From Paulownia fortunei (lineage: Eukaryota > Streptophyta > Magnoliopsida > Lamiales > Paulowniaceae), in the NCBI GenBank assembly GCA_019321725.1, contig CM033121.1:9610001-9674000 (forward strand): DNA of 64,000 nucleotides. Direction: 5' to 3'. Each line of letters begins with the position of its first letter. The stretch's first letter is position 1. Below the pieces are notes generated by a model, which was not told where the DNA came from, made no database searches, and saw only the letters and a program-made list of their open reading frames with translations. Position numbers and translations under genes: made by a program. Below are positions 22,550 through 34,993 of this stretch, piece by piece.

Positions 22550-24460
22550 CTAGTAAGTAACACGTACGTTGCACGTGTTCATATGATTTTATTAAATTAA
22601 TTATATTATTTAATAATTTATTTGAATAAAATTGAAATATTATAAGATATTTCATAATTAAAAAATATTAGATAAAAAATTAATCAATAAAAATAAAATA
22701 TTTCAAAGTATTTCATAAAGTAATTATTGATCAATATGACATTACTACAAAGCAAGACACTCTTGTAGCTCATACTTTTTAGGCGACACTTGTTTTTTAG
22801 AAATTAAAAATTGAATGTTGGAATGTTTTTCACATTACATGATTGTTAGGTATCATAACTTTGTCCTATAATGAATCCTGCTTCAAGGTTGAGTATTCCT
22901 AATAAAAATAAAATATTAGTTACTATTAATAATATAATATATTACTTAGAAAAAAATATTTGTATCTGTCGTCAAAACTTATCTGTACACAATATTTTTA
23001 ATTCACATCTTTCCTCTTACATTTGAAATGTCTGGTTTAACAATACTTTGATTATAGACATTGAACTTCTTTGAAAAGAGCAACATACAATTAGTTATAA
23101 GAAGACACTAAATGAGGCAAATAGATATCAACATTTGGAATGTTTATTCTTGACTTTTTTTATTGTAATAACAAAGTAAAATTTAATACGAAATTATTTA
23201 CATCTAAATTGAGATGGATAACCTTCATTTTTAGTTGGTGACAGTAATACTAAGTATAAAGACGTGTTTTCCAGTATATTACTCAAATATAATAGCTGCA
23301 TTATTTATGTTATCCTTGAAGTCCTACATACCATTTTTGTACTATTATACAATCCATTTGATTAGTCCAAATTACTCAAAAGAATTATTGGATAATTTTT
23401 TTTCCAGCACCAACTTACGAGGATGCAAGACACTTGGCTTAAAAAGTTCAAAATATCATCTTTATAATAGCTATTTATGTCATCAACAGCTTCATAAAAT
23501 TGTTGAAAGTTCTTACTTTTCAAAAAAAAATATAAAGATCAATTTATTATTCAATTTATCAATATATTCATGTTTAGCGGCTAATATTGCTCAAGTTGTC
23601 AAGTAATTAGTTGAGTGAACATTCTTATTTAATGTTGAAAAAATAACCTTAATAAGTCGTAATATTGAGTTTTCTTTATTTTCATACTCAATAATTATCT
23701 ATTCTGAAATTTTGATGTTACGTTCAGTATCACTTGGTTATTCACTATTTCTAACTTTAAGTAAGAACTCACTTAAGTTCGAATCATTCCTCGACTCATG
23801 TTCTTTGATAAAGTATTTTTTTTTTTAATTTTGGGCCATAAATATGATTTCACCAAACTTGCAGAAATAGTTTGATAAATTGTTGCGTTCGGAATAACTG
23901 GTAATACTTGTCTAAAATCTCCACAAAAAATATTACTTTTCCACCAAAATCCTTATCATTTTTCAATAAAAGTCTTTCAATAATTTATCAATATTCTTAA
24001 TAGCCCATCATTTCGCAATTGGTGTTTTATCCATAAAAATAGTTATACTTTACGCAATAGCTCTATAGCCCCCACTTTGTTTGAACACAGTACAATTATA
24101 TGATTCATTTGTATCTATCAATATTTTAAAACAAGAATATATTGTTCTACTCCCTGACATTATTGGGTTAGCAACTCTAGATGGCATAGTTACAAACGCT
24201 ATTAAAATTTTGCATATAAAATGAGCTAATAATGTAAAGTACAAAAAAAAAATTTGTGTTCCACCTGACCCATCTATAAAGAAACCATTGCCCATTTGTA
24301 TGAAATTTAAAATCATTGAATTTTTTTTTTATAATATTCAGCATTCAACTTTAGTTGTGCTTCATATTCTTTCAAGGGTATTTTTATTGACATTTTATCT
24401 TGTATCTCTTAAAAAAATATTGTCTATGTTATCTATATCAATATGAATATTTAAAAGATC
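22550..24460 (-). mobile_element. Helitron fragment with 3' terminus
   Basis: On the minus strand the element ends in CTAG (22553-22550) followed by T, and 8 bp inside lies a short palindromic hairpin, cacgtgcaacgtacgtg. A subterminal hairpin, CTRR end and insertion before T are the defining features of Helitron 3' ends. The helicase relic described next lies 5' of it on the same strand. The 5' TC end was not found. Confidence 0.7.
22760..24460 (-). pseudogene. Helitron Pif1-like helicase, broken
   Basis: Minus-strand pieces in order: KIPLKEYEAQLKLNAEYY (about 24400), then FFIDGSGGT with LLAHF and AFVTMPSRVANPIMSGSRT and FKILIDTNES (24316-24050), a Walker A region in which GKT has decayed. 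Next come a MDKTPIAK relic of the Walker B 'DEapM' motif, then GDFRQVLPVIPNATIYQTI and SASLVKSYLWPKIKK (about 23910-23825), the hallmark 'GGDFRQvLPVip' motif III of Helitron/Pif1 helicases. Near 22870 lies LGILNLEAGFIIGQS, the 'LRNinp..GLCNGTRL' motif. Frameshifts and stops show it is dead. Confidence 0.75.
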
Positions 24461-24469
24461 ATATGAACT

Positions 24470-26380
24470 AATGTTTTTTTCCATGCTCTCTAAGAAAAAA
24501 TATTCAAACTTTTAAAAGTTTTGACAACTTATAGTTTAATTGAAGTTTTTGATTCTCTTTTGAAATATTCAGACGTTACCTCAAAGTACATATCCAAAAG
24601 ATCTCACATTATTGGTACACAATATACACTATTGTGGACTCAATGGTAAATTTTAGGCAGTTCAATCAGATATTTGACAATGAAAAAACATGTAGAGTTA
24701 GTAGTATCATGTCTTCTAATAAACAAACCTAAAAATTTTGTTTGATAGTTGATTGTATTTTATTTTTTAAGTTTAGCATATTGATGTATATCAATAACTT
24801 TATCAATAACTTCAAAATCATGCAGTTAGGGTATACAAATAATGATACTTACAATTTTTATAATTTAATTTTTTTTGAAAAAATTATTAATTAAAAATAT
24901 AAATAAACTCGAGAAAAAGAAGACAAATTGAAACTAACATAGAAAAACTAAGTATTTAAAAAATATAAATTAAGGTATTACAAAAAAAATTGCAGTTGAC
25001 ATTGCAATAAAACAAAGAACTCTCTTTCAACTCACACTGCATAAGCGATATTTATTCCTTAGAAATTGAAGAAATTTGGCAAACAGAAACTGAAAATTCG
25101 ATATGTACCAAAGTTAGATTTTTTATTTTTATTTTCATAAAAAATTGATTTTTGATTTGATTTTAATTTTTTATTCCAATTTATCAAATGTACTGAATAT
25201 CGAATTTAATTTTTATAAATTTTATAAATTATTTTTATATCTTAATTTATATTTATTAATTTAATTTTATACTTTTTTTTATTTTTAACTTACCAAACTA
25301 AAAAAATGCAAAATATAATTAAATTCTGTTAAGAAATGAAAATAAAGAAGAAATTGAACTAAAAATATGCTATGTATAACTAAGCAATACTGTAATAATA
25401 CATATCCATATATAATATTTTATCTCTTATATTACCTTGAAATTTTTAGGGTTAATTTTATTTTACCACCTATACTCCTAAAAATGCTCCAATTATTTAT
25501 TATTCTATAATTTATTAAATAAAAAATTATGTAAAAGGATCAAGAAATACACAAGTAAATGTAGTACAAAATTATTTTCTACTTAATGCAATATATATAT
25601 ATATATATATATATTTAAATACTTAAGTTTAAATGTGGTGATACAAGATGAATATTCATACAACTTATTTTTGTCATGCTTGATTCTATTAAAAAAAATT
25701 AAACTCTGTTTGGTTTCATTTCTAGTCGTTTTTAGGAGAGTGTTCTCAGAAGTGAGTTTGGAAAACGTGTATATAATAAAAATCTATTTGTTTTGTTGGG
25801 ACAAATGATATGATGTAATTTGGAAGATATTTTCAACTGTAAATGTTTTATTAATATTATTTTGTTGTGGTTAATGAGAGACATTTTCAACTGTAGATGT
25901 CTTGTCATTGTTATTTCGTTGTAGTTAGTGACAGTATAATAGAGTATAAGATTATTCAAATATTATAATAAATAATTGGTATTTTGGTGGAATGAAATAC
26001 CATTTGCAAAAAATATAAGTGACAAATATATTTTGGTATTCGACGAAAAAAAATAATGTTTGAAAGAAAGTAGCAAGAGAAAGCCAATCAAAACTATAAT
26101 TTTCAAACTGACAATAAAATAGTACAACCAAAATTCATTAGATTAAATGATCAAACCAAAAGATATGTTATGTTTTTCATGAAGCGACTCTATGAGTGAT
26201 TTAGCATATATTCCAAAAGTAAAAAAAAAATACTAAGTAAAATATCAAATGCAATTATCACCGGACTATTATAATTCCAATAGTAAAGGATAAGTCAAAT
26301 TATTAAAACAAATTTTGAATTTTATACATAAAATATGTGAATATAAGTGATAACATAACTTTTGGAATATGGACCTATAA
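24470..26380. other. AT-rich intergenic repeat region
   Basis: No gene seen. It contains one copy (about 25080-25330) of a 250-300 bp AT-rich repeat whose other copies lie at 26860-27130 and 27750-28010, and an (AT)12 microsatellite at 25591-25614. Confidence 0.5.
25591..25614. repeat. (AT)12 microsatellite
   Basis: Twelve uninterrupted AT units. Confidence 0.95.
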
Positions 26381-26384
26381 TTGG

Positions 26385-28200
26385 TAAAGATGATATAAAA
26401 CTCAAATATAGGTGGTTTGAGAAAGCAAGTGTTAAAGAAATTAAATATTTTATGAATCGATATAATTATATTCTTATCTCTCAATCACAAAAAAATACAT
26501 TTTAGTCTCATAGTTTAAGGATGTATTGCAAATTTAATCTCATGGTTATGAAAAGGTCCAATTTTAGTCATAAATATAATTTAATATATAGGTTTTGCTC
26601 TATTTTATTTTTTCAAAAATTGAAATAACCAAAATTATAAATATGACAATAGAATTTGCCTTTGAATTAATATAAAAATTGATGTTATTTCCATATTAAT
26701 TTTAATAAATCTAATTAGATTGGATATTGTGAGATATATTTAGTTTATTCAAATATATATATATATTTCACCATAAAATAATTTTTATATTAAATCTAGT
26801 GTGTTATATCTTTTTCTAGTATATTTCAATGTGACTTTTTTATAGGGTAATCATAGTTAGATAAATTGATGAAATCAAATCGAAACTGAAAATTCGGTAT
26901 TTACCAAAGTTGAACAAAAAAATTCGATTTGGTATTTATTTTTATTTTCATAAGATTTGATATTCGGTTTGATTTTGATGTTTTATTTTGGTTTATCTAA
27001 CCATACCAATATCAAATTTGAACTTTTAAAAGTTTTATAAATAATTTTTATATTTTATTTTATATTTATTAATTCATTTCATACTTTTTTTCGTATTTTT
27101 AACTTACCAAACTAAAAATCATAAATTTGAAATACAATTAGGTTTTATTATTTAATTTTTTAAAAATTTTATTTAAAATCATTGAATTGTAATATGTGCA
27201 TGTAAAAATGGATAAAAGAGAAAACAAAAGGTAAAGTATTTATAAATATAATTTTCACAAGTTTTCGAAAGAAATTAGCAAATTGGTAAATGATATAAAA
27301 TTCAGATGTGGGTGACTTAAAAAAATAAATGTTAAAAAAATCAAATATTCTATTAATTGATGTAATTATTTTTATATCTATAAGCATAGAAAAATGGACT
27401 TTAATCTCATAGTTTAGGGAGATTTTGTAAATTTAGTTCTATGATCAATAAAAGATTCAATATTAGTCATAAATGTACTTTAGTATATAGGTTTTGTTCT
27501 ATCATATTTTTTCAGAATATGGAATAACCAAAATTATAAATACGGCAGTAGAATGTACCTTTAAATTGATATAAAAAGATGATGTTATTTCCACATTAAT
27601 TTTAATAAATATAATTAGATTGAATATTTTTAGTTTATTCAAAGAGACATATTACATAATAAACTATTTTTCATATTAAATCTAGTGTGTCATATCTCTT
27701 TATATTCTAATTCAATTAATTTCAATGTGACTTTTTTTACAGGGGTGACCATAGTTCGATAAACCAATGAAATCAAACTGAAATTAAAAATTGAGTATGC
27801 ACCAAAGTCGAACAAAAAAATTCAATTTGGTATTTAATTTTTTTTCCATAAGAATTAGGTATTCGACTTAATTTTGATTTTTTATTTTGTTATAACAAAC
27901 TGTATCAAAAATCACGTTTTAATTTTTGCAATTTTTATGAATAATTTTCATATTTATTAATTAATTTAATTTTTTTCTTAATCGTTACTTACTAGACTAA
28001 AAATAATTAATTCAAAATACAATTAAATTTTGTTATTTAAATTTGAACTATTTAATATTTTTATTTTTAAAAAAAATTATTTAACAAAATCATTGAATCC
28101 GAATATGAACACATAAATGAAAAAAAATAAAAATAAAAAGTAAAGTAGTTTTCCATATAATTTTCACACGCGACACATGTTTTGAGAAGATCAAACAGAT
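26385..28200. repeat. About 900-bp AT-rich sequence in two diverged tandem copies
   Basis: Landmarks recur at a spacing of about 900 bp: tataaaactcaaatatagg at 26393 and tataaaattcagatgtggg at 27294; gaaactgaaaattcggtat at 26881 and gaaattaaaaattgagtat at 27780; also 'agtttaagg/gggaga' and 'gtcataaat' blocks. Copies differ widely, so the duplication is old. No coding signal; possibly part of an unclassified non-autonomous element. Confidence 0.6.
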
Positions 28201-28482
28201 GAAAATAGAATTTGCATTGAACTCCTCTTGTAATTAGCATATAAGTCTCATTGATCAATTAAAAAAAATAAGTATTATTTATTTTAAAATTACATAATTA
28301 CTAAATTACATAAATATCATCAAAATTAATAATACTAAAATAGTATTTTAGTCGGATAAAAAAAAAAAAAAAAAACATTCGTGGCAAGAGACAACTTGGT
28401 AAAATTATAAAGGAAGCTGCCAAAGCTTCATATTAGCTTTTATTTTGAAGCTGCGTTTCTCTCTATTCGAACATAAGTTGGC

Positions 28483-28785
28483 ATGTATCATAACATGGAG
28501 GATTCAATTTCTAATTTTAGAATATCTATTGAGATCCCAAAAATACGGTCCCGTCCAAAAATGGAGTCCAAGGGCGTAACCGAATGTCTTCATTTCAAAC
28601 TACCCTCAGCAGTTTTACATAGAAAAAAGATGATACGAAAAAACTATTCGAAATTATTTGTAGAAGATGAAGAAAACGACGTGTCTGAATACACTAAAAT
28701 ACGATTGCGAACCCACGATGCATCATCACTTCTTTTTGTTTTTTCGAAGTTAAAAGATGATATGACAAACTATTCTTTTTGTTGA
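28483..28785 (+). CDS. Hypothetical 100-residue ORF
   Basis: An open frame of 100 codons in otherwise stop-rich DNA. The product is charged, with a Lys-rich middle (HRKKMIRKNY) and an acidic patch (VEDEENDVSEY). I recognise no family, signal peptide or membrane segment. It may be an exon or relic of a larger gene, or chance. The upstream poly(A) tract (28353-28375) might mark a retroposed insertion end. Confidence 0.25.
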   Translation: MYHNMEDSISNFRISIEIPKIRSRPKMESKGVTECLHFKLPSAVLHRKKMIRKNYSKLFVEDEENDVSEYTKIRLRTHDASSLLFVFSKLKDDMTNYSFC

Positions 28786-28980
28786 GATCAATTGTTGTAT
28801 TTTATAAAAAAATTCTAATTCAAACTCAATTTATTAGAATTCAAGTCAATCGGATTTTAAATCCGATAAAATCATTTCATATTACAAATAGAATGATCAA
28901 TCACAAATAAATATAATTATATATAATATAATTGATTTGATTCATCGAAACTCAATTTTTAATTAATGATGAAACTAAAT

Positions 28981-29431
28981 TAGGGGCACTCATTTAGTCA
29001 AATCGAACTGAATAAAATTGAAATTTTGGTTAATCAAAATTTCAATTGATCAAAATCATAAATTGAACACCGAATCGAATTTATCGATCTGGTTTTGATT
29101 ATAATTGATTTTTTTAATTTTTTGGTTAATCAAATTTTTATAAAAAAATTAAAAAATACATAAAAAGTTAGATAATAGAATTACTAATATATTTTTAGTT
29201 TGGGTGGGAAAGAAATAAAAATATTATAAAAATAAATAACAAGTTTATAAAAATATTATATAAATACATAAAAATTGTAATTCAATTTTTGGGTTGGTTT
29301 AATTAACCAAAATAAAACATCAAAAATAAAAAATTAAAAAATAAAAAATTAAAAATCGAATCGAAATCGGTGCAGATCAAAAAATTTCAATTGGCTTTGA
29401 TCAGTTACCCAAATTATTATGAGCACCCCTA
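28981..29431. mobile_element. hAT-type MITE, 451 bp
   Basis: Termini TAGGGGCACTCAT and ATGAGCACCCCTA form a 13-bp inverted repeat with two mismatches. The flanks are aactaaat (28973-28980) and aactgaat (29432-29439), an 8-bp target duplication with one mismatch, as expected for hAT elements. The inside is AT-rich with nested inverted phrases (gaaattttggttaatcaaaatttc) and no coding capacity. Confidence 0.8.
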
Positions 29432-29692
29432 AACTGAATTGATTATCAGCTGGTGCAGGTTGGACTGGGGTTAGCAGCATTTATGAAGGACAGCTCAATA
29501 GGCTACAAATAATGGAGTGCCAGAAAATTGAAGGGATGAGTGAGTGATAAGAGAGACAGACAGAGGATTGAAGTTGGCTTCCTGATGATGCACACAAGCA
29601 CATGAACATGATTTTGGGTTTGAGTTCATTTGCACGTCAAAACTCGTCAAACAAAATTAATAAATCAATCAATCCACATGTTCAACACTCAG

Positions 29693-29956
29693 TCAGGTGC
29701 TCTTCTTCCCAAACATCCCTTGAGCCATCTGTTTGCTTTTTCTTTCTTCATTAATAATCACCCAAATCTCTGCTGGCTCGTGCTCATGGACAGATAGATA
29801 AGCAATCACATAGCTAGGGATTGCCTCAATAACAAAATTGGGCATGTCAATTGTTTTGGTACTCGACTGCAAGAAATTATTTATGTGTGACGTGTCTTTG
29901 ATCGGATACAAAAGGGTGAAATTAATTGAAAGGCAAACTAGCTGACATAAAAACAT
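29693..29956 (-). CDS. Hypothetical 87-residue ORF
   Basis: The second half (HEHEPAEIWVIINEERKSKQ, then MAQGMFGKKST) has a balanced, protein-like composition unusual for chance ORFs in this AT-rich DNA. I do not recognise the family. No neighbouring exon was found. It may be a gene fragment or chance. Confidence 0.22.
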   Translation of the reverse strand: MFLCQLVCLSINFTLLYPIKDTSHINNFLQSSTKTIDMPNFVIEAIPSYVIAYLSVHEHEPAEIWVIINEERKSKQMAQGMFGKKST

Positions 29957-29959
29957 CCC

Positions 29960-31900
29960 ACAAAGGTTGGTTTGGTGGTTAAAAAGTCAATTTGGTTTAT
30001 TGGCTACAGATTTCAAATTTAGATAGTAATAGGTCTTGTCCAAATTCGAACCGATTCATTTGAGAGCGATTTTTTATGTACTATACATGTTATGAATTGG
30101 GTATGTGTCTTGCTATTTTGGATCCAGTCAAGATCGGATTGGTGAAGTTTAGCGTAATTCGTAAACCTCACTTGTGTGTGTATGCCTATATTAAAATTAT
30201 CTAGAATGTATATAATAAAATACTCATTAGTCCGAATTTGTAAGTGTAAATTGCTTCAATATGGAGTCTTAAATAAGAGTTTAAAAGGTAAAAATTTAGT
30301 ATTACTTTTAAAACAGTGTTGAGAGTTAATTGTGTCATATCATTATTTCAAATTAAGATGGTAATTTAGAAAAAAATAAAAATTCATTTTAGGTTATTTG
30401 GGAGGCCCAAAAAGAAAATGAGAAAAATAATTTTGGGATAGATGAGTGTTTCCAAATCCCCACTTTGTAATGTGCTGCTTCTACCTTCTACCTAGAATCC
30501 TCTAATTTGTGATATTGTGGTAATTAGGACTTGTCTGCAGGCAAATATTTTGGTAATTAGATTTGGAATGCTAATAAGTAACTTAATCCAGCTTCTATTT
30601 AATCTCGTAAACCAAATTTCAATCTAAAAAAGTTGCAAATCAATGGGTCGTGTAGCAGGTTGGACCTGTAGAGTCTGTAATTTGGGGTTGGGGTAAAGTA
30701 TGGTGTGAGAGGAGGAAGGATGAAATAGTTGTCAGGTCCAATGAAAAGCAAATAAGACGAGTTTTTAATTTATGCTAAATCTGTCTTTGTCATCTTATAG
30801 TGAGCTCACACAAGTCTAATCGGTACACACAATCAATAAATTTATCAATGTGCATAAAAAAAAATAATGACTGAATTTACTCCACCATAAAAAATTCTTA
30901 ATTAGAATATCCATATAACAGAATATTAAATAGGTCAAATTAATATATCCATGTAATTTGTGGGAGATTGGCAGAGAGTAATGAAATGGGGTAGTTTGGA
31001 CAAGTCAATCAAATGGTGGTGATAATGAAGGAATAATATCAGAAATCGACACCTTTACAGATATCAGAGCAAGTAATTAGAGAGAGGGAGAGGGAGAGGG
31101 GGAGAGAGAGAGAGAGAGGCATAAATAAACTAATTATTAAAGATATGAAAAGAGAAAAGGGTCATGTGCAGCAGATTGACAGTGTAAGCAGAGGAGGCAC
31201 ATGTCATGTGAAATATGGCCCTGCCCCCCACCCCCATCAACCCCCTTTTACCCAATCTTTTCAAAGTTTGTGTATTCAAACCTTCTTCACTCCCCAAGTT
31301 CAAAACTTTGTAAATTGCAATACCCTCCAATTACTCCTTTTCTTTTCTCTTTTTTTTACCCCTTTTTGGTAAATAAAAGGCATGCGCTACTAATATAATA
31401 ATTCATATCATACAATTTCTTAAAAAAAAAATGTTCATATTAAATCATAATTAATACTATAAAATAAATTCATTGGCATCACATCTCTTTTTATTTTTCA
31501 TAGAAAAAGAGTATCGTGCGGTTAATAATTGATCACCCACAACTATTTCTATTGAAACTCAATACAATACGTTGATTATTGCGTTACAATCACACTAAAG
31601 ATATTTTCATCCATAATTAAAAGTAAATTTTAATATAAAATATGTATAATGTGTGAAATAAGAAGAATCGTTACGATACTAAAAAAACAAATTCATCCCT
31701 TTAACTCCATCAATTGAACTGAAATCCCTTTTATCATAAATAATATTGATTCGTCAATTATTTTTGCAAATGAAATTGATTCAATAATCTTTTAAAAAAA
31801 ATAATAGATCACACCAACTAAATTATGATCGTGTGTTGTAATAGGTAATATACATGGTGTTTGTTTGTGGATGGTGAACATGTGGGAAACATAAATGGGT
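29960..31900. other. Intergenic
   Basis: No gene seen. It holds a purine microsatellite (31080-31119). Confidence 0.4.
31080..31119. repeat. (GA)/(GGGA) purine microsatellite
   Basis: Interrupted gagagg and gagaga repeat of about 40 bp. Confidence 0.9.
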
Positions 31901-32110
31901 CAAATAGTATGGTAGTATTAAATTAAAATTATTGACAGCACCAGGAAAACCGCGTCAGAATGAATGCAGCCACCGCTGCCGATGTTGGAAAGGCAACCCA
32001 CCCGTTTGTTAATGGAGCATTGCTTGTGCACTGCCATTTTGTATACAAATTCTGCAAATGAACAGTGGGGGTGACGCACACCAATTTACCTCCATTTCCA
32101 CTTTTCTCAC

Positions 32111-32402
32111 TTTTTTTTTTTTTTTTTAATTCAAATTACTAACTTGCGCCAAATTAATTTTGAACCTTTTAAACACCTGTTCCTAATAGCTAAGAGGGGG
32201 TAAATCGCGGGATATATCTTAACCAACATTCAGGTTTCCAACAAGAACTGTACACTTCTGCTCACAAACCCACATTGATCCCTCAAAACACCTCAGTCGT
32301 AGGGTCCCACTGACAGTCCAATAATTGCTTCATACTGAAATGCATCCGCAGGTTCCCACCAAAATTCGAACCTCCACCCTACCGCTGGAAGCAAGTACAA
32401 GT
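32111..32402 (-). mobile_element. SINE-like retroposed insertion
   Basis: A 29-bp direct repeat, beginning caatttacctccatttcc, flanks the segment (32082-32110 and 32403-32431). Next to the left repeat is a run of 17 T, i.e. a poly(A) tail on the minus strand. Near the opposite end the minus strand carries ggttcgaatttt (32372-32361), close to the tRNA B-box consensus GGTTCGANNCC and at a plausible distance from a 5' end. The other copy of the segmental duplication (about 46930) has the empty site with a single target sequence. No A box was identified, so the 5' part may be truncated. A 29-bp duplication is long for a SINE. Confidence 0.5.
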
Positions 32403-32439
32403 CAATTTACCTCCATTTCCACTTTTCTCACTTTTTTAG

Positions 32440-34800
32440 GAATACAACTTGCGATTTTAAAGTCCATCTGTTCCTTTCAAACTCATTTTTATGTTATCAA
32501 TATTTTTAAGATTTAAATTATTTTTATTAGATTTTTTATAAATATAAAAATATATTTGAATTAATTATATTTTTATATTGATTAGGAAAGATAACGAGAT
32601 TTGTTCAAACTCAAATTTGCTATGCTCGAAATGAGTTTTTACTATTATAAATGGGTTTGTGGTGGGTTTTGAATTTTTATTTTCAAACTTGTCCAACCCT
32701 AAATTCGTCCCGTTAATTTTTTTATTTTTTTAAATTTATTATATATATGTAATTTTTTTAAATACATATTATTTTTAGAAAGTTTGAGTGCATTATTTAT
32801 TAAAAAAATTAATATTTTTAAAACAATAAAATGAATCTAAATGGTCTAATCCGTTGGATTCAGATCTGAAAGGTCCTAAAAATTATTAATAGGGCATGTC
32901 TTAAATTTGATTAAATCTACTCAATTGTCATCCCTAATATTAATTATATAAGTTTGAAAATAAAAATATCATGTTTTTGTATGAAAATGTATAATAAACT
33001 TGAAAATGAGTTTTTGATAGATATATAAAAACCCGTAAAATATTAATAAAATTAAAATAAATTTTAAAAATAAAAATAAACTACAATTCTAATAAAAATA
33101 GGTAAAATAATATTTTTGAAGTTTAAAATAATAAAAAAAAATATCCTTTAGAAATGAAAATAAAACGACTACTTAGATATTATTGGTTGAATATGGGGTG
33201 GGTGGTAATTCAATGTTAAAAAATGAATTGCACTCGACCCAACAAAAAGTTTCACATATTGTGATTGGTCCTCCAAGCAGACAAATAAAGCATGGAATTG
33301 GGTTGTGCCGACTGCCGATTGCCGACTGCAATGCGGACCCTGTTCGGCCCGTTTTTCTATGTCCTTTACAATATTAATTATGTATTTTGCCCAAATTCTA
33401 TTTTTGTCTCTATTATATTAGGATAGAGTTTTTACCAAAGTAAATTGAAAATATTTTCTATTCTATAAGTAATTGGTAAAATTATAAATTTTTTATCATA
33501 GTCTTAAATTTTAACTCCTTCGATTACAAGTATCATATGATTGTACTATATGCATAGTTTTATGCTACCTAAAGGTGTAATTCAGTATTTGTGATTACAC
33601 TTGTCCAAATGAATAAATACTGCTTTATATATGAGATACAGACAAAATTTCAAATTTTTTAATTCCGAACGAATTTGAATACATTTGACCTCCCACACAA
33701 GTTATTATTAATTTAATTGTTGATAGTTTGAGTCGGAAGCACAAAGACTTTCTATTAATAACTTTATTGTGTTGTAGGACAAATACGATTTTAAGTGAAT
33801 TAATGTAGATGGACTTTGCTATTACACTCAAATTATTAAATTAGTAAAATTAGCTTTTATACATATTTCCTACATAACCATAAACAAAAAAAATCATATA
33901 ATACGTGCACATAAATCATTAATATGATATTCTCAATTCACTTAAAAATTCTCCTTACCAATAGGGACAAGTGTTCTGCACGCTAGTTCTACACATTTAT
34001 GATGATTGTGTAGATAAGCTCCTTTTGATATTACATGTCTAGTATTCTATTGGGTCTTGAAAACTTTTAAATTTTGGATAAAAATGGTAATAGGTACGAA
34101 TCGAATATGAATTCGTTAGCTATACAAATTCAAATTGAATTTTAATATTATTAATATTAAAGTTAATCTTTCACATTATTTTGACTTGGAAAGTATTACT
34201 ATAAATCAATTCACCAACATGATTTAATTGCAATCTAGTAAATATTATCTCAAAAACCGAAACGTCCATAATTACTCAAAAGGAATGAATTAAGCTGCTT
34301 ATTTATGATAAGAAACCGAAAAAAGATGGTGAATCCACAAAAAAAGTGACTAGTCCGCAATATTAGCCAACATTAAAATTGATCCCAAAGTAGAAGAGAA
34401 GAATTGCAAGAAGAGGGCTGATGAAATGAGTGGAAAATCAACCAGTTGAAAGCCGAAGAAACATGGAGGCCCAGCTTCTGTCAATTGTTCCAAAAATTGC
34501 ATTGCAAAAATAGGTAATATTTGGTTCAGTATCAGTCACCATTATGTAAGTTATGTTCATCCCATCTGTAGCAATGCCTATGAGTCATAAAATAGTCAGT
34601 TATTGGTAAAAATTTAAGAATGAAAACAAAAATGAAAAAAAATAGAAGGCTTCAGCTATGAACCAATATATGCCAAATTAAAGCATATAAAATTTTATTT
34701 CAAAGTTTCAACGTTTTCACGTATCATGTTGCATGAGTTAATTTATCTAAGTTAGTATTATAACTATCATGGCATTTTTCTTTTCTTCTTCTTTTTTCTT
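32440..34800. other. Upstream region of XTH
   Basis: AT-rich, no gene. The part from about 32500 on is largely shared with copy 2 (47340-49260), so it was present before the duplication. Confidence 0.5.
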
Positions 34801-34812
34801 TTTGTTTGGTTT

Positions 34813-34835
34813 GGGGGGGGGGGGGAGGGTGGGGG
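34813..34835 (+). other. G-rich tract in XTH promoter
   Basis: Runs of 13, 3 and 5 G separated by single A and T bases, about 85 bp upstream of the TATA box. It could form a G-quadruplex. The tract persists in altered form in all three promoter copies of the second segment (for example 49305-49324). Confidence 0.6.
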
Positions 34836-34919
34836 CATAGCTTTTGTTGCACAGGCCTTATTTAAAATTGTAAACTACTTCATTGATTAGAACCTAGGAG
34901 AAACCAAGCCCTATGGGCC

Positions 34920-34927
34920 TATATAAA
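34920..34927 (+). promoter_or_regulatory. TATA box of XTH
   Basis: tatataaa within ggcctatataaagagcc, about 160 bp before the start codon, implying a 5' UTR of roughly 130 bp. The same sequence is kept in the three duplicated promoters. Confidence 0.75.
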
Positions 34928-34993
34928 GAGCCTTAGGCTCCTCTGCTTCCCCTCATAGCTCTTTCATTGAAACTTCCCTCGTTCTCTCAGCCA

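Noticed and set aside
23235..23606. 123-codon plus-strand frame
   Set aside because: Lies over the minus-strand Helitron helicase relic and has no recognisable features.
32361..32372. B-box motif as part of a tRNA gene
   Set aside because: No cloverleaf could be folded around it and no A box was found; the flanking repeats and T-tract favour a SINE-like insertion.
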